Source: Reticulascus tulasneorum (Eukaryota > Ascomycota > Sordariomycetes > Glomerellales > Reticulascaceae). Taken from it: a stretch of DNA of 64,000 nucleotides. How positions within the stretch are numbered: position 1 is the first letter of the stretch; each line of letters opens with the position of its first letter. The notes below the pieces were generated by a model, which ran no database searches, was not told where the DNA came from, and saw only the letters and a list, made by a program, of their open reading frames with translations. The position numbers and the translations under genes are program-made. The stretch is from positions 186,001 to 250,000 of the forward strand of contig LSAX01000002.1 in NCBI GenBank assembly GCA_001557505.1, written 5' to 3'. Positions 36,612-48,426 of the stretch are shown here, one piece after another.

Positions 36612-39582
36612 TCACTCGTCGTCAACCTCTGCCACCTCCTCTGCTTCCACCTCAACCGGGACGCCCTCGCGTTCCAATCGTAGCCATTCATCCCATTCCG
36701 GGAAGAGGTCCTCGTCATCACCTGGAGTAGCAAGCATCTTGGCGACTCTGCCTTTCTTGTTCTTCTCGAGGCTCTCCTTCCACTCCTTGACTACGTCTGT
36801 CGTCAGACTTGGCTTGTATGTCTGCGAGAACATGACAGCCTCCGCGAGGCGACCCGTTTTGCTCAGAATCTCTACGCAGCCGGCAACATCACCGAGAAGC
36901 CATCGGCAGCTGAAAGCAACGTTGTGAGCCGCCGCTGCCTGTGCCTGCTCGGCCAACATTGACAAGCCCTCCCGATCGGAAGTAGAGGAGTAGAGTAGCA
37001 ATAACGAGCCGAGATCGCGCGCATGCGTGAAGCATTCCTGTGCAAGTTTCACATCCCACGCTGTAAGCGCCGCATCGCCAACCGTCTTCCATTTGTGCTC
37101 GACGTCAGCCTCCTTGGCAAGACCGAGGGCGATCTCCAGCTGGTTCAAGGCGAGAGCCAGCTCGAACTTGTGTTCCGGGTCCGTGGCCACTTCTAGAGCC
37201 AATTCCTTGTGGCCCTGTCCGTCCAGGAAGCGCGCGATCTTGTTGAGTTGGTCGGCTGGGATGGTCGGGAGCAGCTCCGCCGCCGTATCCATATCGCCAC
37301 GTAGCACTAGAGTCTGGTACTCCAGAACCGGGAGAGATAGGGCAAAGGATGTGACGTGGACTTCTTTGTCTGCAAGGTAAATCCTGCTGTCACGTTGGAT
37401 GTAGCCAAGTATGTACATGGGCTGGTCGAAATGGGAGACGGTATAAGTTTGGTCGCCGACAAGGTAGTTGAGGCGGTTTGTGCTATTGGTATAGATGAAG
37501 CAATCACCAACCCACTCTCCCGTCCGTACACTATAATGGTTAGCCCAACTGTGCGGTCAGTCACCAAGCTATCGCACATACCTCTCGTTGATATCAGTGA
37601 TGACCTCAAATGCAGCCTCTACGCCGTCGTCCTCTACCTGGCCTGATTGAACAGCTTCAACATAGTTCTCGCGCGAGAATCTCAAGACATAGAACGTGTC
37701 TTCGCAGGCTAGAGCAACGAGTTCGCCGCTGTCGGACCAGTAGACCTATTCTGATGTGAGCATACATTATCATAGCATGGGGCTGAACATACCTCTCTTG
37801 GTTCAACTTCGATCCGCCGAACGAGCCCGCCAGTTTGCCAGTCAAAGAAGGAGACACCGCCCTGGCCCTTGACTCCTAGAAGGACACCGCCAGCCAGCCC
37901 TTCAGCCTGGAATCCAACATCAAGCCCTCCGGTCTTTTCCACGAAGTTTTTGTAAATCTTGACACTTGTTGCCGATTCACGGATGGCAAAATCGTTGCTG
38001 TTCTCTTTGGATGCCCACACAAAGTCCAATGCTGATCCGAAAGCCTTATTTCGCCAGGCCAACGCAGTCAGAATGATGTATTCCCCGTCTCCACAGACCG
38101 CAACAAAACGTCCATTCGGGGAGTGGACCAGGGTCTGAGGGTATATCTCCGCGTTGCCAAGCTCCTTGGTCGGAAGACTGATGGGGGTGTTGTCTTTGAT
38201 AGATGCATCTGTATCGTGTTAGCAGCAGGAACAAAGAAAGGAAGGTGCTTGAGCTACCTCCGCCCTTGATAATCGCCGAGACAACCTCGGAATGCCTGGC
38301 CCAGATGACTTTGCCTGAAGCGTCCATCGAAACTGCCGGCTCCTCACGTCCTAGCTTGACAACCACAGCGCCATCATCAAACCCAACGGCAACGCCCTGT
38401 TTTCCCTTTTGATATGAAACACACCAAGCTCTCTCCAGTCCATAGTTAAGAGACTGTTCGAACCTATAGGTGTTTGCATGCCAAAGTCTGACAGTCCCGT
38501 CTTCAGATCCGGAGATAATGACTGGCAATTCAGGGTGGTAGCACGCAAAGGACACATTGCTCGTGTGGCCTTCCAGTGTCGCGATCAAGGACTTGTTAGT
38601 GTAATCCCATATCTTCACTAGAAGCTCATTAGCGATGTGCAGTCAGATCTACAGAGACGGACACCTACCCGTTCGGTCGTCTGAGGTTGTCAAGAGGTAG
38701 GGTTTATCTGAATGTGGATAGTATTCGACGTGGTTTACACCTTTCAGTTCGTGTGCCTCCAGGGTAGAATTGGCTGTTGCGGAACCCAAACTCCAAATCT
38801 TGACAGTGCGATCCAAACAGGCGGACGCAAAGATACTGGTATCCTTTGGATTCTACCCGTCTGTTAGAAATGGTCGAACGATTGGCTGGGTAGCATCAGC
38901 ACGGAGGCTTACAATGGCAAGGCTCATCACATAATGTCCGTGGCCCTCGAAGACCTGAACACATTTCCACGATTTCTCCCAGTCCCACAGCTTGATTGTC
39001 ATATCGTCGCTAGAGGTGAGAACAAACGGCTGGGTGGGGTGCACAGCGATAGCTCGAATGTAGTCTGGGTGGGCTTCGAAGGACGTTATGCGCTCGGAGG
39101 TGTTGTAGTTATACACTCGCAGCTAGTCAAGTCAACGGCTGACACGCACATGGAGTGATGGCATTACCTGGAAGTCGTCGGAGCCGCAGACGATCCAATT
39201 CTTCCTTGCCACGAATCTTCCGGCTCGTACCGGTAGATCCGTCAACTCGAATGTCTTGACGATCTGCTGGGTCTCGTACGACCAAATGTAGACGTGGCCA
39301 CTGTAGAGGGTCGTGAGGATCCATGGCTCCTGAGGATGGAAATCGATTCCCTTCACCCGCTCGCTGCGGGCAAACAACTGCCTCTATTACAATGCCATGT
39401 CAGCGAAGCCTTCAAGAGTGTAGGGGATGTGGAGAGCGAAAGGGTAACTGCAACAAATAGTGCGGAGGTGACGGTGAACCAGCTCTGGTGGAGGAGAGGG
39501 GGAAGGGGCGCGACAGCCCAAATCCACGATGGCACTGTTAGAATAGGGCAGAGTAAATGCTTGCCTTCACATCTATCTTCAT
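36612..39582 (-). CDS. sec27: Coatomer subunit beta-prime (COPI coat)
   Basis: WD-repeat subunit of the COPI coat that drives retrograde Golgi-to-ER transport and binds dilysine cargo tails. Eight exons, 39582-39565, 39383-39168, 39122-38913, 38852-38669, 38617-38258, 38208-37793, 37745-37582 and 37530-36612, encode 828 residues with consistent phases. The first exon has just six codons (MKIDVK) and leads via a GC-donor intron to [21 protein letters not shown], the invariant start of this protein. Six WD40 repeats follow (for example [35 protein letters not shown]). Next comes the coatomer WD-associated alpha-solenoid region ([15 protein letters not shown], then [16 protein letters not shown]). 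The end is acidic ([11 protein letters not shown]). Identification is secure. Confidence 0.95.
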
Positions 39583-40358
39583 AGTATCGGTAGGACGGCA
39601 ACTGAGGCGTGAGTCTTTAGTCCTGGAGTTGAAAGCGATCGATGGTCATGTCAAGGTAATAGCTAGGTGCGAATTCCAAAAGTGTGGTCGGCTAAACCTC
39701 GGGCGGGTCTGGACACATTGCCTTGAACCCCACGTTGAGATGGTCCGTGCCCAGACATGACAGGGGTATGATGAGGCTCACCTTGACTCACCGGGAATGA
39801 CTGAGGTGAAGCCAGGTGACGGTTTTGGCTTTAAACTAAGGTATCTTGGGTGTTGTGAACGAACAGAGCCAATGAGTGGCGTGCCACAGGAGCCGATTCT
39901 TTATTAAATTCTGCACTTGAGGCCAGCGTGCCCTGTACCATGTCACGAACCTTTGATAGACAGACAAGTTGTCTGAATAGGTGATCATGATTCATAACTT
40001 TCATATTGGCCTATCACATGGTAGTCTGCATACCAGGTCCAGAATGGCATGGGCGATCCGTTCCGACCTGGTCTGCTCCCGCACAAAGGCGGAGTATTAT
40101 ATCGAGTATCCCTCCGGGGGAACCCATCTTTCAGTTCTCGCTATCACACACCCACGCCTCACGCGAGAGAATCTAAGTATCCCACCTTTCGTTAGAGCTT
40201 GCCGTTCGCGTTTAATCCTAAACGTCCCCGATGCGCAATGTGCTGCTCGACCGCCTCCCATATCCACCTCCCGCATGCGGCTGGCTGGTCGCTAATCGCT
40301 CAGAGTTTACCTTAGACATCGTCTAGACGGCAGTTTCAAGTTGCAGGTCAGGACACAG
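39583..40358. other. Intergenic region upstream of coatomer gene
   Basis: About 780 bp between the coatomer start and the stop of the second Zn2Cys6 gene, both on the minus strand. Expected to hold the coatomer promoter; no gene seen. Confidence 0.45.
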
Positions 40359-41708
40359 CTAGTAATTCAGAGTCACCTGCCCTTCACCCCCCGTCCGGGC
40401 AACCCAACTCTCAACACCCTCGAGTCCCCACATAATCGTAACTAAGAGTATCCCAAAGTCGTCGACTTCCGCAGCTCGAACATCCTTGAACACGTTGTTG
40501 GCTTGGAGAGATGTGATGAAAATCGGATTTTCCTTCTGACAGCCTTCTGCCCATTTCGACGCTGTGGGTGCCTCCCACAAGCCTCTCCTCGCCGTGAACG
40601 ACACCCCGCCGTTACAATCAGAAAAGCCGTGTTTCATCATCTCAAAGACACCCATCGTGTACATCGTGACTAGCCAAGTGCGGCGCACGCTCTCTGACAG
40701 TAGCCATGACTTCCACAGACCGGGCGTCGGGTCGCCTTCGAACGTGCCACCACAGCCGGACAGCTCCTGTTCTCCCCAATTTTTGGAGGAGTGGGCCGTA
40801 GCAGCGTCCAACACCGCGGATTCCCATAGCTGCGCACACCATAAGATCAGAGTTGGAATAAGCTTCTCCGCAAGCGCACGTTGGGTTACGGATCCATCAA
40901 ACAGACGAATGACCTGATAGATGAATAATGCCTGTACGCGGGCAAGATGCCCTGCTGTGTCCAACATTGGCACGGACAGAACGCCGCCTTCGTCAGGCTC
41001 GGAACGAAGTAGGGCGTCGGAACGCTCCTGGACAATCTGCAAGATCAGACCTTCGTTGTTCTTATTCTTGGTTTGGTAGATGGCGATTGTAGAGTAAGCA
41101 TCCTGCATGATTTGTGGAAAGTTACCGCCGCCATAGATTTGGCGATGAATGAACGGGCTATGGCCTTCATACGCCCATGTCGCGAGCCAATTATGGATAC
41201 CACGGATATAGTTTTTGAACACACAGGAGGGTAGAGTCGAGGCACGATGGACTGAGTGTTCCACATGCCAGGTTTCGGGAGCTAGGAACCAAGATCCCGT
41301 TAGTGCCGTTAACGGAGCTTGGGACAGCTTTGTGGTCATCCGAGATGAGGATTCCACCAGTTGACGAAACTCCCCGGGCGATTGCGATGAAATCTCAATC
41401 ACAGGAAGTTCCCTATTGGAGCGGGGGTGGTTCCCGTGCATGCGAAACCCATCCCTGGTATTGGACCAGCCAGTAGAAGTGTAGTCCGAGAATTCATCGC
41501 CATCACCTGCAAGCGGCAAAGGCAGCTGCCGCCTTATCAGTTCATCCCCGTCATCCAAAATAAAACGTGCGGGCCGACGCTTTACGGTAGGATACCGACA
41601 AGCGACATCTCGCTCGCTGCATCGATTGCAGAACGGAACTGCTTTGTCACAACGTCGTTTGGCTTTGCTGCAGGCTATGCATGCCTTCTGCTTACTCTCC
41701 AATACCAT
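40359..41708 (-). CDS. Zn2Cys6 transcription factor
   Basis: Nuclear regulator of 449 residues in one exon. The start is placed at 41708, because the protein then begins MVLESKQKACIACSKAKRRC, the usual layout with the zinc cluster close to the N-terminus; an in-frame ATG at 41807 would add 33 residues of no recognisable kind. The cluster is CX2CX6CX6CX2CX6C (residues about 10-37) and ends ACRYPTVKRRP. The remainder resembles the short fungal regulators whose middle region holds AHLARVQALFIYQVIRLFDG and the ESVRRTWLVTMYTMGVFEMMK segment. It is divergent from an SDR gene across a 594-bp shared promoter region, each side with its own TATA element. This suggests co-regulation, as is common for pathway-specific regulators; the target is inferred, the family is certain. 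Confidence 0.9.
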   Translation of the reverse strand: MVLESKQKACIACSKAKRRCDKAVPFCNRCSERDVACRYPTVKRRPARFILDDGDELIRRQLPLPLAGDGDEFSDYTSTGWSNTRDGFRMHGNHPRSNRELPVIEISSQSPGEFRQLVESSSRMTTKLSQAPLTALTGSWFLAPETWHVEHSVHRASTLPSCVFKNYIRGIHNWLATWAYEGHSPFIHRQIYGGGNFPQIMQDAYSTIAIYQTKNKNNEGLILQIVQERSDALLRSEPDEGGVLSVPMLDTAGHLARVQALFIYQVIRLFDGSVTQRALAEKLIPTLILWCAQLWESAVLDAATAHSSKNWGEQELSGCGGTFEGDPTPGLWKSWLLSESVRRTWLVTMYTMGVFEMMKHGFSDCNGGVSFTARRGLWEAPTASKWAEGCQKENPIFITSLQANNVFKDVRAAEVDDFGILLVTIMWGLEGVESWVARTGGEGQVTLNY

Positions 41709-41840
41709 CTCGTAACAGAAACCGAAGCTGCCGGGCAGGGGATGAGAGGGTGCAAGTTGAAGTTGCAAAAATATTAAGCGCCGATTCCAGATTAAAGTGG
41801 ACTGCAAGGAGATCTAGAGGCAATTACTCAGCTGGCGGGG

Positions 41841-41846
41841 TTTATA
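41841..41846 (-). promoter_or_regulatory. TATA box of the Zn2Cys6 gene
   Basis: TATAAA on the minus strand, 133 bp upstream of the preferred start at 41708. This also argues for that ATG, as the alternative at 41807 would be only about 34 bp away. Confidence 0.4.
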
Positions 41847-42133
41847 TTCGGCGGGTGGGAAGTGGATATTTTGCGGGCATTCGACGGAAGACTTGCGGGA
41901 GTCAGACGGCCAATGGGTGCGGAGGCATCGGGAAACGAAAGCATGAGAAGCTGACAATTGTGAACTTCGCAGAAGCACTCGGTGGCGGACGGCTTCGGTT
42001 TCTGAATGATACATGCACGGATTCGGAAGGCGTTGCCCAACACGAGCGGATTGGGGAGCCCGCACTGCGATGAGCCGATGTAATAGGAGTCTGTTTGGAC
42101 TGAGATGTTGCCTCCCCTGATGATCAAGGAGCA

Positions 42134-42139
42134 TATAAA
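42134..42139 (+). promoter_or_regulatory. TATA box of the SDR gene
   Basis: TATAAA 164 bp upstream of the SDR ATG at 42303, followed by a typical fungal leader. Confidence 0.45.
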
Positions 42140-42302
42140 CCGCGCCATGCGGCAGCTTGGATTTGATTCTCTTGTTGATAGCTTCTATTGTTGATAGCAA
42201 GAGCCTATAAAGTTCCGAATCAAGCACATCCCTCGCAACGAGTCTGCCGTAGAATCCGAGCTACACTCAATATCTACGACTTGACCGTCGTTTAGTAAGA
42301 AC

Positions 42303-43324
42303 ATGTCTTCCACTGTCCTCACCAAGGCCATTCACAATGGCCCATACCCGGCTATCTCGCCAACTCGACCGGAACTCTCCCAGTCCGGCAAGACCGTGGT
42401 GATCACCGGTGGTTCATCCGGCATTGGCTACGCGATTGCAGAGAACTTCGCCCGAGCAGACGCCAAACGAGTGATCATTCTTGGTCGTCGCCAGACCGCA
42501 AACGACTCAGCAGTTTCAACACTAGCCACAAAGTACCCAAAAGTGGACATCCTGGCTCGTCAATGCAATGTTTCTGATGCGTCCGAGATTGAGGCGCTAT
42601 GGTCCGGCTTCGTAAGGGATGGTATTGTGGTCGAGGTCTTGGTGTTGAATGCTGCGAAAGTATCAACACCCAACACCTTGCTCGAACTCGGCGTCGAGGC
42701 GGTATGGGATGATATGCTCACCAATGTGCGGAGCCACATGGACTTTACAGAGCGGCTGTACAAGCAGGAGGGGCGGGATCCATCGCAGGCTCTCGTTCGT
42801 ATCGAGTCCGTTCTCATCCTGGAAAGATCGTGGCGCTAATGGAAAGCAGTCTGTGGTCAACGTATCAACGGACGCGATCCTCGACTTTGTCGTTGCGGGC
42901 AAGTTTCCGAGCTACAGCCTGAGCAAAAGCTCAGGAACGATGCTCATGCAGATGATTGCCAAGGACGTTCCCGCCAAGGACATGCGAATTGTTAGCTTCC
43001 ATCCTGGCGCCATCTATACAGAGTCAACGAGCAAAGCGGGCTACCCTAGAGATCTGCCCATCTGGCAAGATGGTTAGCACGCACTGCTTTGCTTCATGTT
43101 CTTACAGTATGCTGACCATGGACGTAGAGAATCTTCCTGGCCAATTTGCGGTATGGGCAGCGTCGAGTGAGGCGGATTTCGTTCATGGCCGGTTCCTCCG
43201 TGCGGAATGGGATTTGGACGAGCTCAAGAGCGGCAAGATCAGAGAGATGATTGATGCTCATGCAGATTATCTACAGGTTGGCGTTATGGGCCTGGGCTCC
43301 TACAGAGTGACAGAGGCATCCTAA
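42303..43324 (+). CDS. Short-chain dehydrogenase/reductase
   Basis: NAD(P)-dependent oxidoreductase of 303 residues. Exons 42303..42794, 42850..43072 and 43128..43324; both introns are 55 nt, with donors GTTCGT and GTTAGC, and the first removes an early stop. Seen in order: cofactor motif TGGSSGIG at residues 35-42, NAAK in place of the usual NNAG (near 113-118), the catalytic serine region VNVSTDA following the first junction, and YSLSK (Tyr186, Lys190). A PG motif (SFHPGAIYT) follows, and the C-terminus has the LPGQFAVWAAS segment of this fungal subgroup. The substrate is unknown. It is divergent from a Zn2Cys6 regulator, which is its likely controller. The lost asparagine in the NNAG position is common in fungal members and does not by itself imply inactivity. 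Confidence 0.9.
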
Positions 43325-44483
43325 GGAGTGGGCGTAAGATCAGACATGCTCCTTGGATCCTGACCCCGAGTGTTGGATTCTTGATGTATGTAGTGACTTA
43401 CTAGAATATTCGCGATCTTTTTACTTTATGGTTCATACACTGTCCGGATACAATAGGGAGACCAGCCACCAGTTCAGCGGCACTTTGTTTTTTTGCTCGA
43501 ATTTTATAATCCACTTAATAGGTAGCCCTGTGATCAATGATTCGAACTTGGTGGAACCATTCAGGTACCCCACGAAATCGCCGCATAATTAGCACTACCC
43601 CATACCATGCATGCTGTCAGGGGCTCGGCTGACCGGCACGCAACAACCATGATCAAACCAACGTCCAGTCCCTGCCACGGCACAACTCTCCGTACTTATG
43701 TGGCATCGTAGCTAACTTTGGTAGCCTGGTTATCTCGGGGGAAATGCCCTCCAGCTCCCAGTGACAACCATTCGACTGCATGCACCAAGTAACCGTGCGA
43801 GTCAGGTTATGCTCGCATCACTCCCGCAGACATCATCATCAACCCAGCGGCCAAATCTTCGATGCCTAACCCCTTGAAAGAGCAAACCCTTCTCAGTCAT
43901 GTGGAGCGGCGTATCACTCAGAGGAGCTCAGCACGCTACATACATCGGCAACTAAGGGCCGCTTTCATCATTATGGGGGCTTTTCTTTCCACAGGTAGCC
44001 AGTCTCCATTCAGCCTTGACAATTTTGCGGGCAACGTACTACCAGCCCGGTACCCACACGACAAGCTTGAACAAAGCCCCTTCACTTGCTTGAAGCTACC
44101 TAATTTCATATTTTCGAAGCCAGCATTGCGCACTAGGACTCGCCTTGAACAGTTAGCCCAACTCTAAGCCACTATTGGCCGAGAGTCCCGCCATCCGAGT
44201 GGAGGTTCTTGTCCCACAACAACGAAACTACCACTGACGCATTCGTCCACCTCCTTTCAATATGTGGTCTACTTACCTGAACGCGACAAGGCAGATTGAC
44301 CCACGGTACTAAGTGAATAGGCATTTTATTTGTTCGGCCCAACCATGAGGTCTGCACGCGTGCAGAGAACTGCAAAATAACTACTTAATAACCCGGGCTC
44401 CCTCCCATCTCTGAAACCCATTTCTCCATCAGACTCCAAAACTCAATTTCTTTTTAAACCTGCCTTGCCTTCTTGCAGTAATC
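43325..44483. other. Gene-free stretch
   Basis: About 1.16 kb between the SDR and the GPI-anchored protein. A 101-codon frame at 43862 has no motif and is judged spurious. No other element recognised. Confidence 0.45.
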
Positions 44484-45080
44484 ATGTACGTAAAGGCTGC
44501 GTTCGTCATTGCGCTGGCCGGCTCAGCCGTTGCGTACGTACGCCCAGACCGCGTCCGGGGCGAATTGATTGCCCGTCAAACCGATTCAGGGGAGTGTGTG
44601 GACGCTTTGCTCTCCATCTACTCCGATATCCCGACTGCACCTTCAGAAATTGTCCAATTCGAGGCCACCGCCGCCCCACAGACGGATCTCTGCAGCTTCA
44701 GCGTGCCTGCTGAGCTGTCGGACGAGTACTCAAGCTACTCCAGCGAAGTTCTTAGCTGGTATGAGGCCAACTCCGCTGCTATAGGCTCTGCGCTCTCGCA
44801 ATGCCCAACTCTCACCGAATTCGCTACCGACTTGCCGGTTTGCTCGACCGGTGGGATTGCCGCTACTACCACTGATGGCGACGACACCAGCACCACCCCC
44901 CCTGCTTCTACTGGATCGCAGTCCTCCGGCGGCAATGGGGCCAACACCCAGACCGGCTCCGGCTCCGGCTCCGGCTCCGGTGCCACAACCTCTAGTCCCA
45001 ACGCTGGTCCTCGCGAGACCGGCTTCATTAGTGCCGCGATCGCCGTTGCCGGCTTCATTGGTGCGGTTGCCGCCCTTTAA
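44484..45080 (+). CDS. GPI-anchored secreted protein with four cysteines
   Basis: Single exon, 198 residues. Signal peptide MYVKAAFVIALAGSAVA, then a region of about 100 residues containing four cysteines (GEC, DLC, SQC, PVC) and a helical YSSYSSEVLSWYEANSAAIGSAL segment. This pattern is seen in uncharacterised fungal surface proteins, some described as infection-structure-specific. A serine/threonine/glycine-rich linker follows, including a short GSGSGSGSG repeat, and the protein ends with small residues (NAG) and a hydrophobic tail FISAAIAVAGFIGAVAAL, the expected GPI-anchor signal. It would sit on the plasma membrane or cell wall. The molecular role is unknown. It converges with the exo-polygalacturonase gene, 169 bp apart. 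Confidence 0.85.
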   Translation: MYVKAAFVIALAGSAVAYVRPDRVRGELIARQTDSGECVDALLSIYSDIPTAPSEIVQFEATAAPQTDLCSFSVPAELSDEYSSYSSEVLSWYEANSAAIGSALSQCPTLTEFATDLPVCSTGGIAATTTDGDDTSTTPPASTGSQSSGGNGANTQTGSGSGSGSGATTSSPNAGPRETGFISAAIAVAGFIGAVAAL

Positions 45081-45249
45081 TAGAGACACAGAAACTCGAC
45101 TTGATCATAATATGTGAGGTCAAAATCAGTGGGCAGGGACATATATGATTAGATTAAGCTCGCGTCATCGGAGTCACGGGCCACCATAGCTAGACATTAT
45201 GTATACAGAATTGAATCCCTTTGCCCAAGTTCCCCACGAAGAACGTGCC

Positions 45250-46857
45250 CTAGAAAGGGCGAATTGGGAATGGCGGTGATATGTTGGCCATAGGTGCCAC
45301 ACATTTATCTGCCAGCGCGGCCTTAGCCTCAGGGCTGGTATACGAAACACATGGCAAGCCAACACCGCCCTTGATACCGTCGCAAATAACAACTGGCTCC
45401 CCACCGCAAGGACTGGTGACGTTGAAATTCTTGAACTGTATGTTATCGCAGATAGCATCGGGGTTGGTAGAGCAGGTTAACCTCGCGACGGCACGTCCGT
45501 ACTTGCCGCTGGTGGTGCCCTGAAAGTTCTCGAAGAGGACATTGGTGATGTTCATCTTGGACGGGTACTTGGCACATGTCGTCTCGTTGATGTTGAAATA
45601 GCACGAGTCGAGGAAGGCGGCATACTCGTTGTTCGCGTTCCAGAAGTTGCGGAAGGTGATGTTGTTGATGAAGCCGTAGCCGACGTGCTCGCCGGCCCAG
45701 GTCTTGAGACGAGCGCCATGCTGGCCGTTCAGGAGCCAGACGTTTTCGATAACGACATCCTGAATGAAGCTCTTTTCGCCTTCGTACTGGCCGACGGATC
45801 CCATGGATTGGCCGTGAGTTCCGTTGCAGTACATCGTGTCGACGTGGATGCCGGTGGCGTTGGACTTGGGAGAGAAGCAATCATCCCCGATGTTGACCCA
45901 AACTCGCTCAACAGAGAGGTTCTCGATGTTTAGCGAATCAAAGAAATCGGTGTTCTTGGGCAAAGCCGTGGCGTTATTTGACTCGGCCGTGCAAATTACA
46001 TCCTTGAACGAGATATCCTTTGCTGCAACGCAACGGGTTAGCCAGCTTAACCGACAAGCAATCGGAGACCAAGAACGTACAAGTAACAATGAAGTTCGTC
46101 CAGCATGGAGAATCCTTCATGTGAAGTCCCTCGATAGCCAGGTTCGTCGCATTCTCGGCGTAGAACAAGATGGGACGAAGGTAGGCGTTGGTGGGATCTA
46201 GAATCCTGTGTGCGTGTCAGTGCTTGAATGTTCAAGCGAACTGGCAGACTTACTCTAAGCCCGCAAACTCATTCCACCATCGCTGCCTGGGTCTTATTAG
46301 CCAGTGTCTTGAGTTGGTACTAGGAGGTCACGTATTCGCACCCGTTTCCGTTCAAGACGCCCTCGCCGTATATCTTGATGTCCTTGCCGCCCCATTTCCA
46401 GAACATCAGAGAGTTCTGGAATGGATGGCGGAACGAATTGGCTTGCCAGTATGGCGTGTCGTTGGTGAACTAGCGGAGATGATCAGAGCGATGCCGTATT
46501 CTAGCAAAGAGAAACCTTTACCTTTACCTCACCATCCCAGTGGACATGTACGTCATCGAGGAAGGTCAGATCCAGGGGCTTGCCGACAATGAATGTCTCC
46601 CCTGCTGGCAAATAAAGAGTGCCACCGTGATTCGCTTTTTGCAGTCCCTCCAGAAACTCGTCCGAGATATCATCCAGGTCGTTCTCCGACGCTCTCAGAA
46701 CGTAGGTCGGGCGAGTGCAGTCTCGCTTCCGCACTTTGAAAGGGTGCTTCTCTCGAAATTCTTCGATGTTGCGAGGAACACCTGCTGGCAACTCGAAGGA
46801 AGAGGCAACGACACATACTGCGGCCGAGAAGGCTGCGAGAAATACGGATGTTCTCAT
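45250..46857 (-). CDS. pgx: Exo-polygalacturonase, glycoside hydrolase family 28
   Basis: Secreted pectinase that releases galacturonic acid from the ends of homogalacturonan. Exons 46857-46522, 46469-46342, 46286-46254, 46205-46081 and 46022-45250 encode 464 residues. Exon 4 is taken to end at a GTACGT donor because only this keeps [14 protein letters not shown] in frame. A signal peptide ([19 protein letters not shown]) precedes the right-handed beta-helix. Active-site motifs are [12 protein letters not shown] (catalytic Asp pair), [14 protein letters not shown] (His region) and ARLKTW (substrate-binding Arg/Lys). [20 protein letters not shown] (split at intron 2) is typical of exo-acting fungal members. 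Many NXT/NXS sites occur. The start at 46857 gives the best signal peptide; an in-frame ATG at 46917 exists. The symbol is generic. Confidence 0.93.
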
Positions 46858-48426
46858 GGCGGTTTCAGGCAGCGGAGCGGAGGTGTTGGCTGGATATGCT
46901 GATTCTGGAGGTCCCAAGGGAGAGAAGGTAAGCTCACCACTCGGCGAACAGACCCTTAATATACTTCCCGTGCCACGGGTGCATCTCCATCTATTCCTCT
47001 CGGCCTCGCGTCATGTCTCCGCGCCATACTACAGCCCGGAAACCCAGGCCCATCGACCAGCCTGTAGCAGATCCTGCATGATGCGCAACCATGAGCGCGC
47101 ACTCACTCTGCCCCAGCCAGCTGGACTGGACGTCGCTGCCAAACCAAACATTCCACCTATCAATGGCCATGCTTTCGAGCTGCGTTGGCGAAGACCGGAA
47201 AACAGGTGCGTAAGAAGTTCGCGGCTGTCCAGTTTCCCCACACCCCAATGCCGGCTAGGCTAAAGCTTGTCTAACGGCCCCAAATTTGCTCGGCCGGCCA
47301 CCTTGCTAGTCGTTGGAGACTTTGAGCATCGTGATTGATGGATTTTCGTGGACCGTTTGACGGAGAAATTCCCGAGGATCGGGCCCTGCATGTACTACGT
47401 AGTACCCCACCGATGAACCCCAATCGTCAACCACAGCAAAGATGTCAGATCAACAACGCCACAAAGCCCCAACCATGAGCCAAGATGTTGCCCAGACGGG
47501 AGGCGGCAGATTTGGGAGCTTGGCTGGGACGTCAGGTTGAGGCCAGCACATGGTGCTCGTGAATGGTCAGGGCACGGGAAACGCAGAGACTGCTCAGTCT
47601 TTGCATTGCTCTTTGAGCACAGAATGCACGACGAAGCCGATCCCAGACCTGCTTTGGCACATCGCTTTCCGATGGCGACCTTGAATATTTTCTATTGCCT
47701 CAGGGGGGCTGGATGTCGACCGTACTGGGGATTGTTTCCCCACCACAATCGTCGGGAATGGGATTTAATTGAACCGCAATCTTCGAATGTCCCCTTACAG
47801 AGCTTGGTTTAAGTTGCCGCCAATTAGACTGCCTTGTCTATCTTCAACACAGCATACTGTCCACTACGTAACTGCAACGCGAGGTATTAGTTAGTGGTTC
47901 AGAGCACTAAAGAACCGCGCTATATTTATAGCATCTCCGAGGTCACAGACGGGAGCCTTCCATAGGCCCTGACCGGTAGAATGAGGGGTAGACAGGGGCA
48001 GAGTTCTGGCTCTTGCATGGATAGCTCGTCTTTTGGCATCCGGGGATCATGGTGAACCTACGCCGTATTATCGTCAGCTCACAGTTTCCCCGCATTGGAG
48101 ACGCAAGGCCTGTGATGCTGGGGGCCTAGATGGCGGCGGAAGAATTTGCTGTGGGGTACTTACGTACGGATCCTTGCGAGGCATACGTTTGTTATTGAAG
48201 GAGCCACCATGTTGCGGCGTGTGCCTAAGAACCAACAAGGCGCAATCTCCGACTTATCGTCAACGCTTGATATTGTGCTGGCTCAAGATCTGATGTCGGC
48301 GTTTCATGGTCGCAGGGAACAACAGCCAGCCTTACAGAGGGAGCAGCCCATGGACGTAAGGTAGGAATCAAGATGATGATGTTTGGGTGACCTGGTCGAT
48401 ATCACGATCCCTTCCTCTATGGCACC
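46858..48426. other. Gene-free stretch
   Basis: About 1.57 kb upstream of the exo-polygalacturonase and downstream of the enoyl-CoA hydratase family gene. Frames of up to about 180 codons overlap without domains. It presumably holds the pectinase promoter. Confidence 0.45.
46956..46963 (-). promoter_or_regulatory. TATA-like element of the exo-polygalacturonase gene
   Basis: TATATTAA on the minus strand about 100 bp upstream of the ATG at 46857; if used, it excludes the longer start at 46917. Confidence 0.4.

Larger units (their letters stand above)
41709..42302. other. Shared divergent promoter, Zn2Cys6 regulator / SDR
   Basis: Compact 594-bp region between two divergent ATGs. It holds TATA elements oriented both ways (41841-41846 minus, 42134-42139 plus), consistent with a bidirectional promoter. 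Confidence 0.55.

Noticed and set aside
43862..44167. 101-codon frame
   Set aside because: No signal peptide, domain or supporting promoter.
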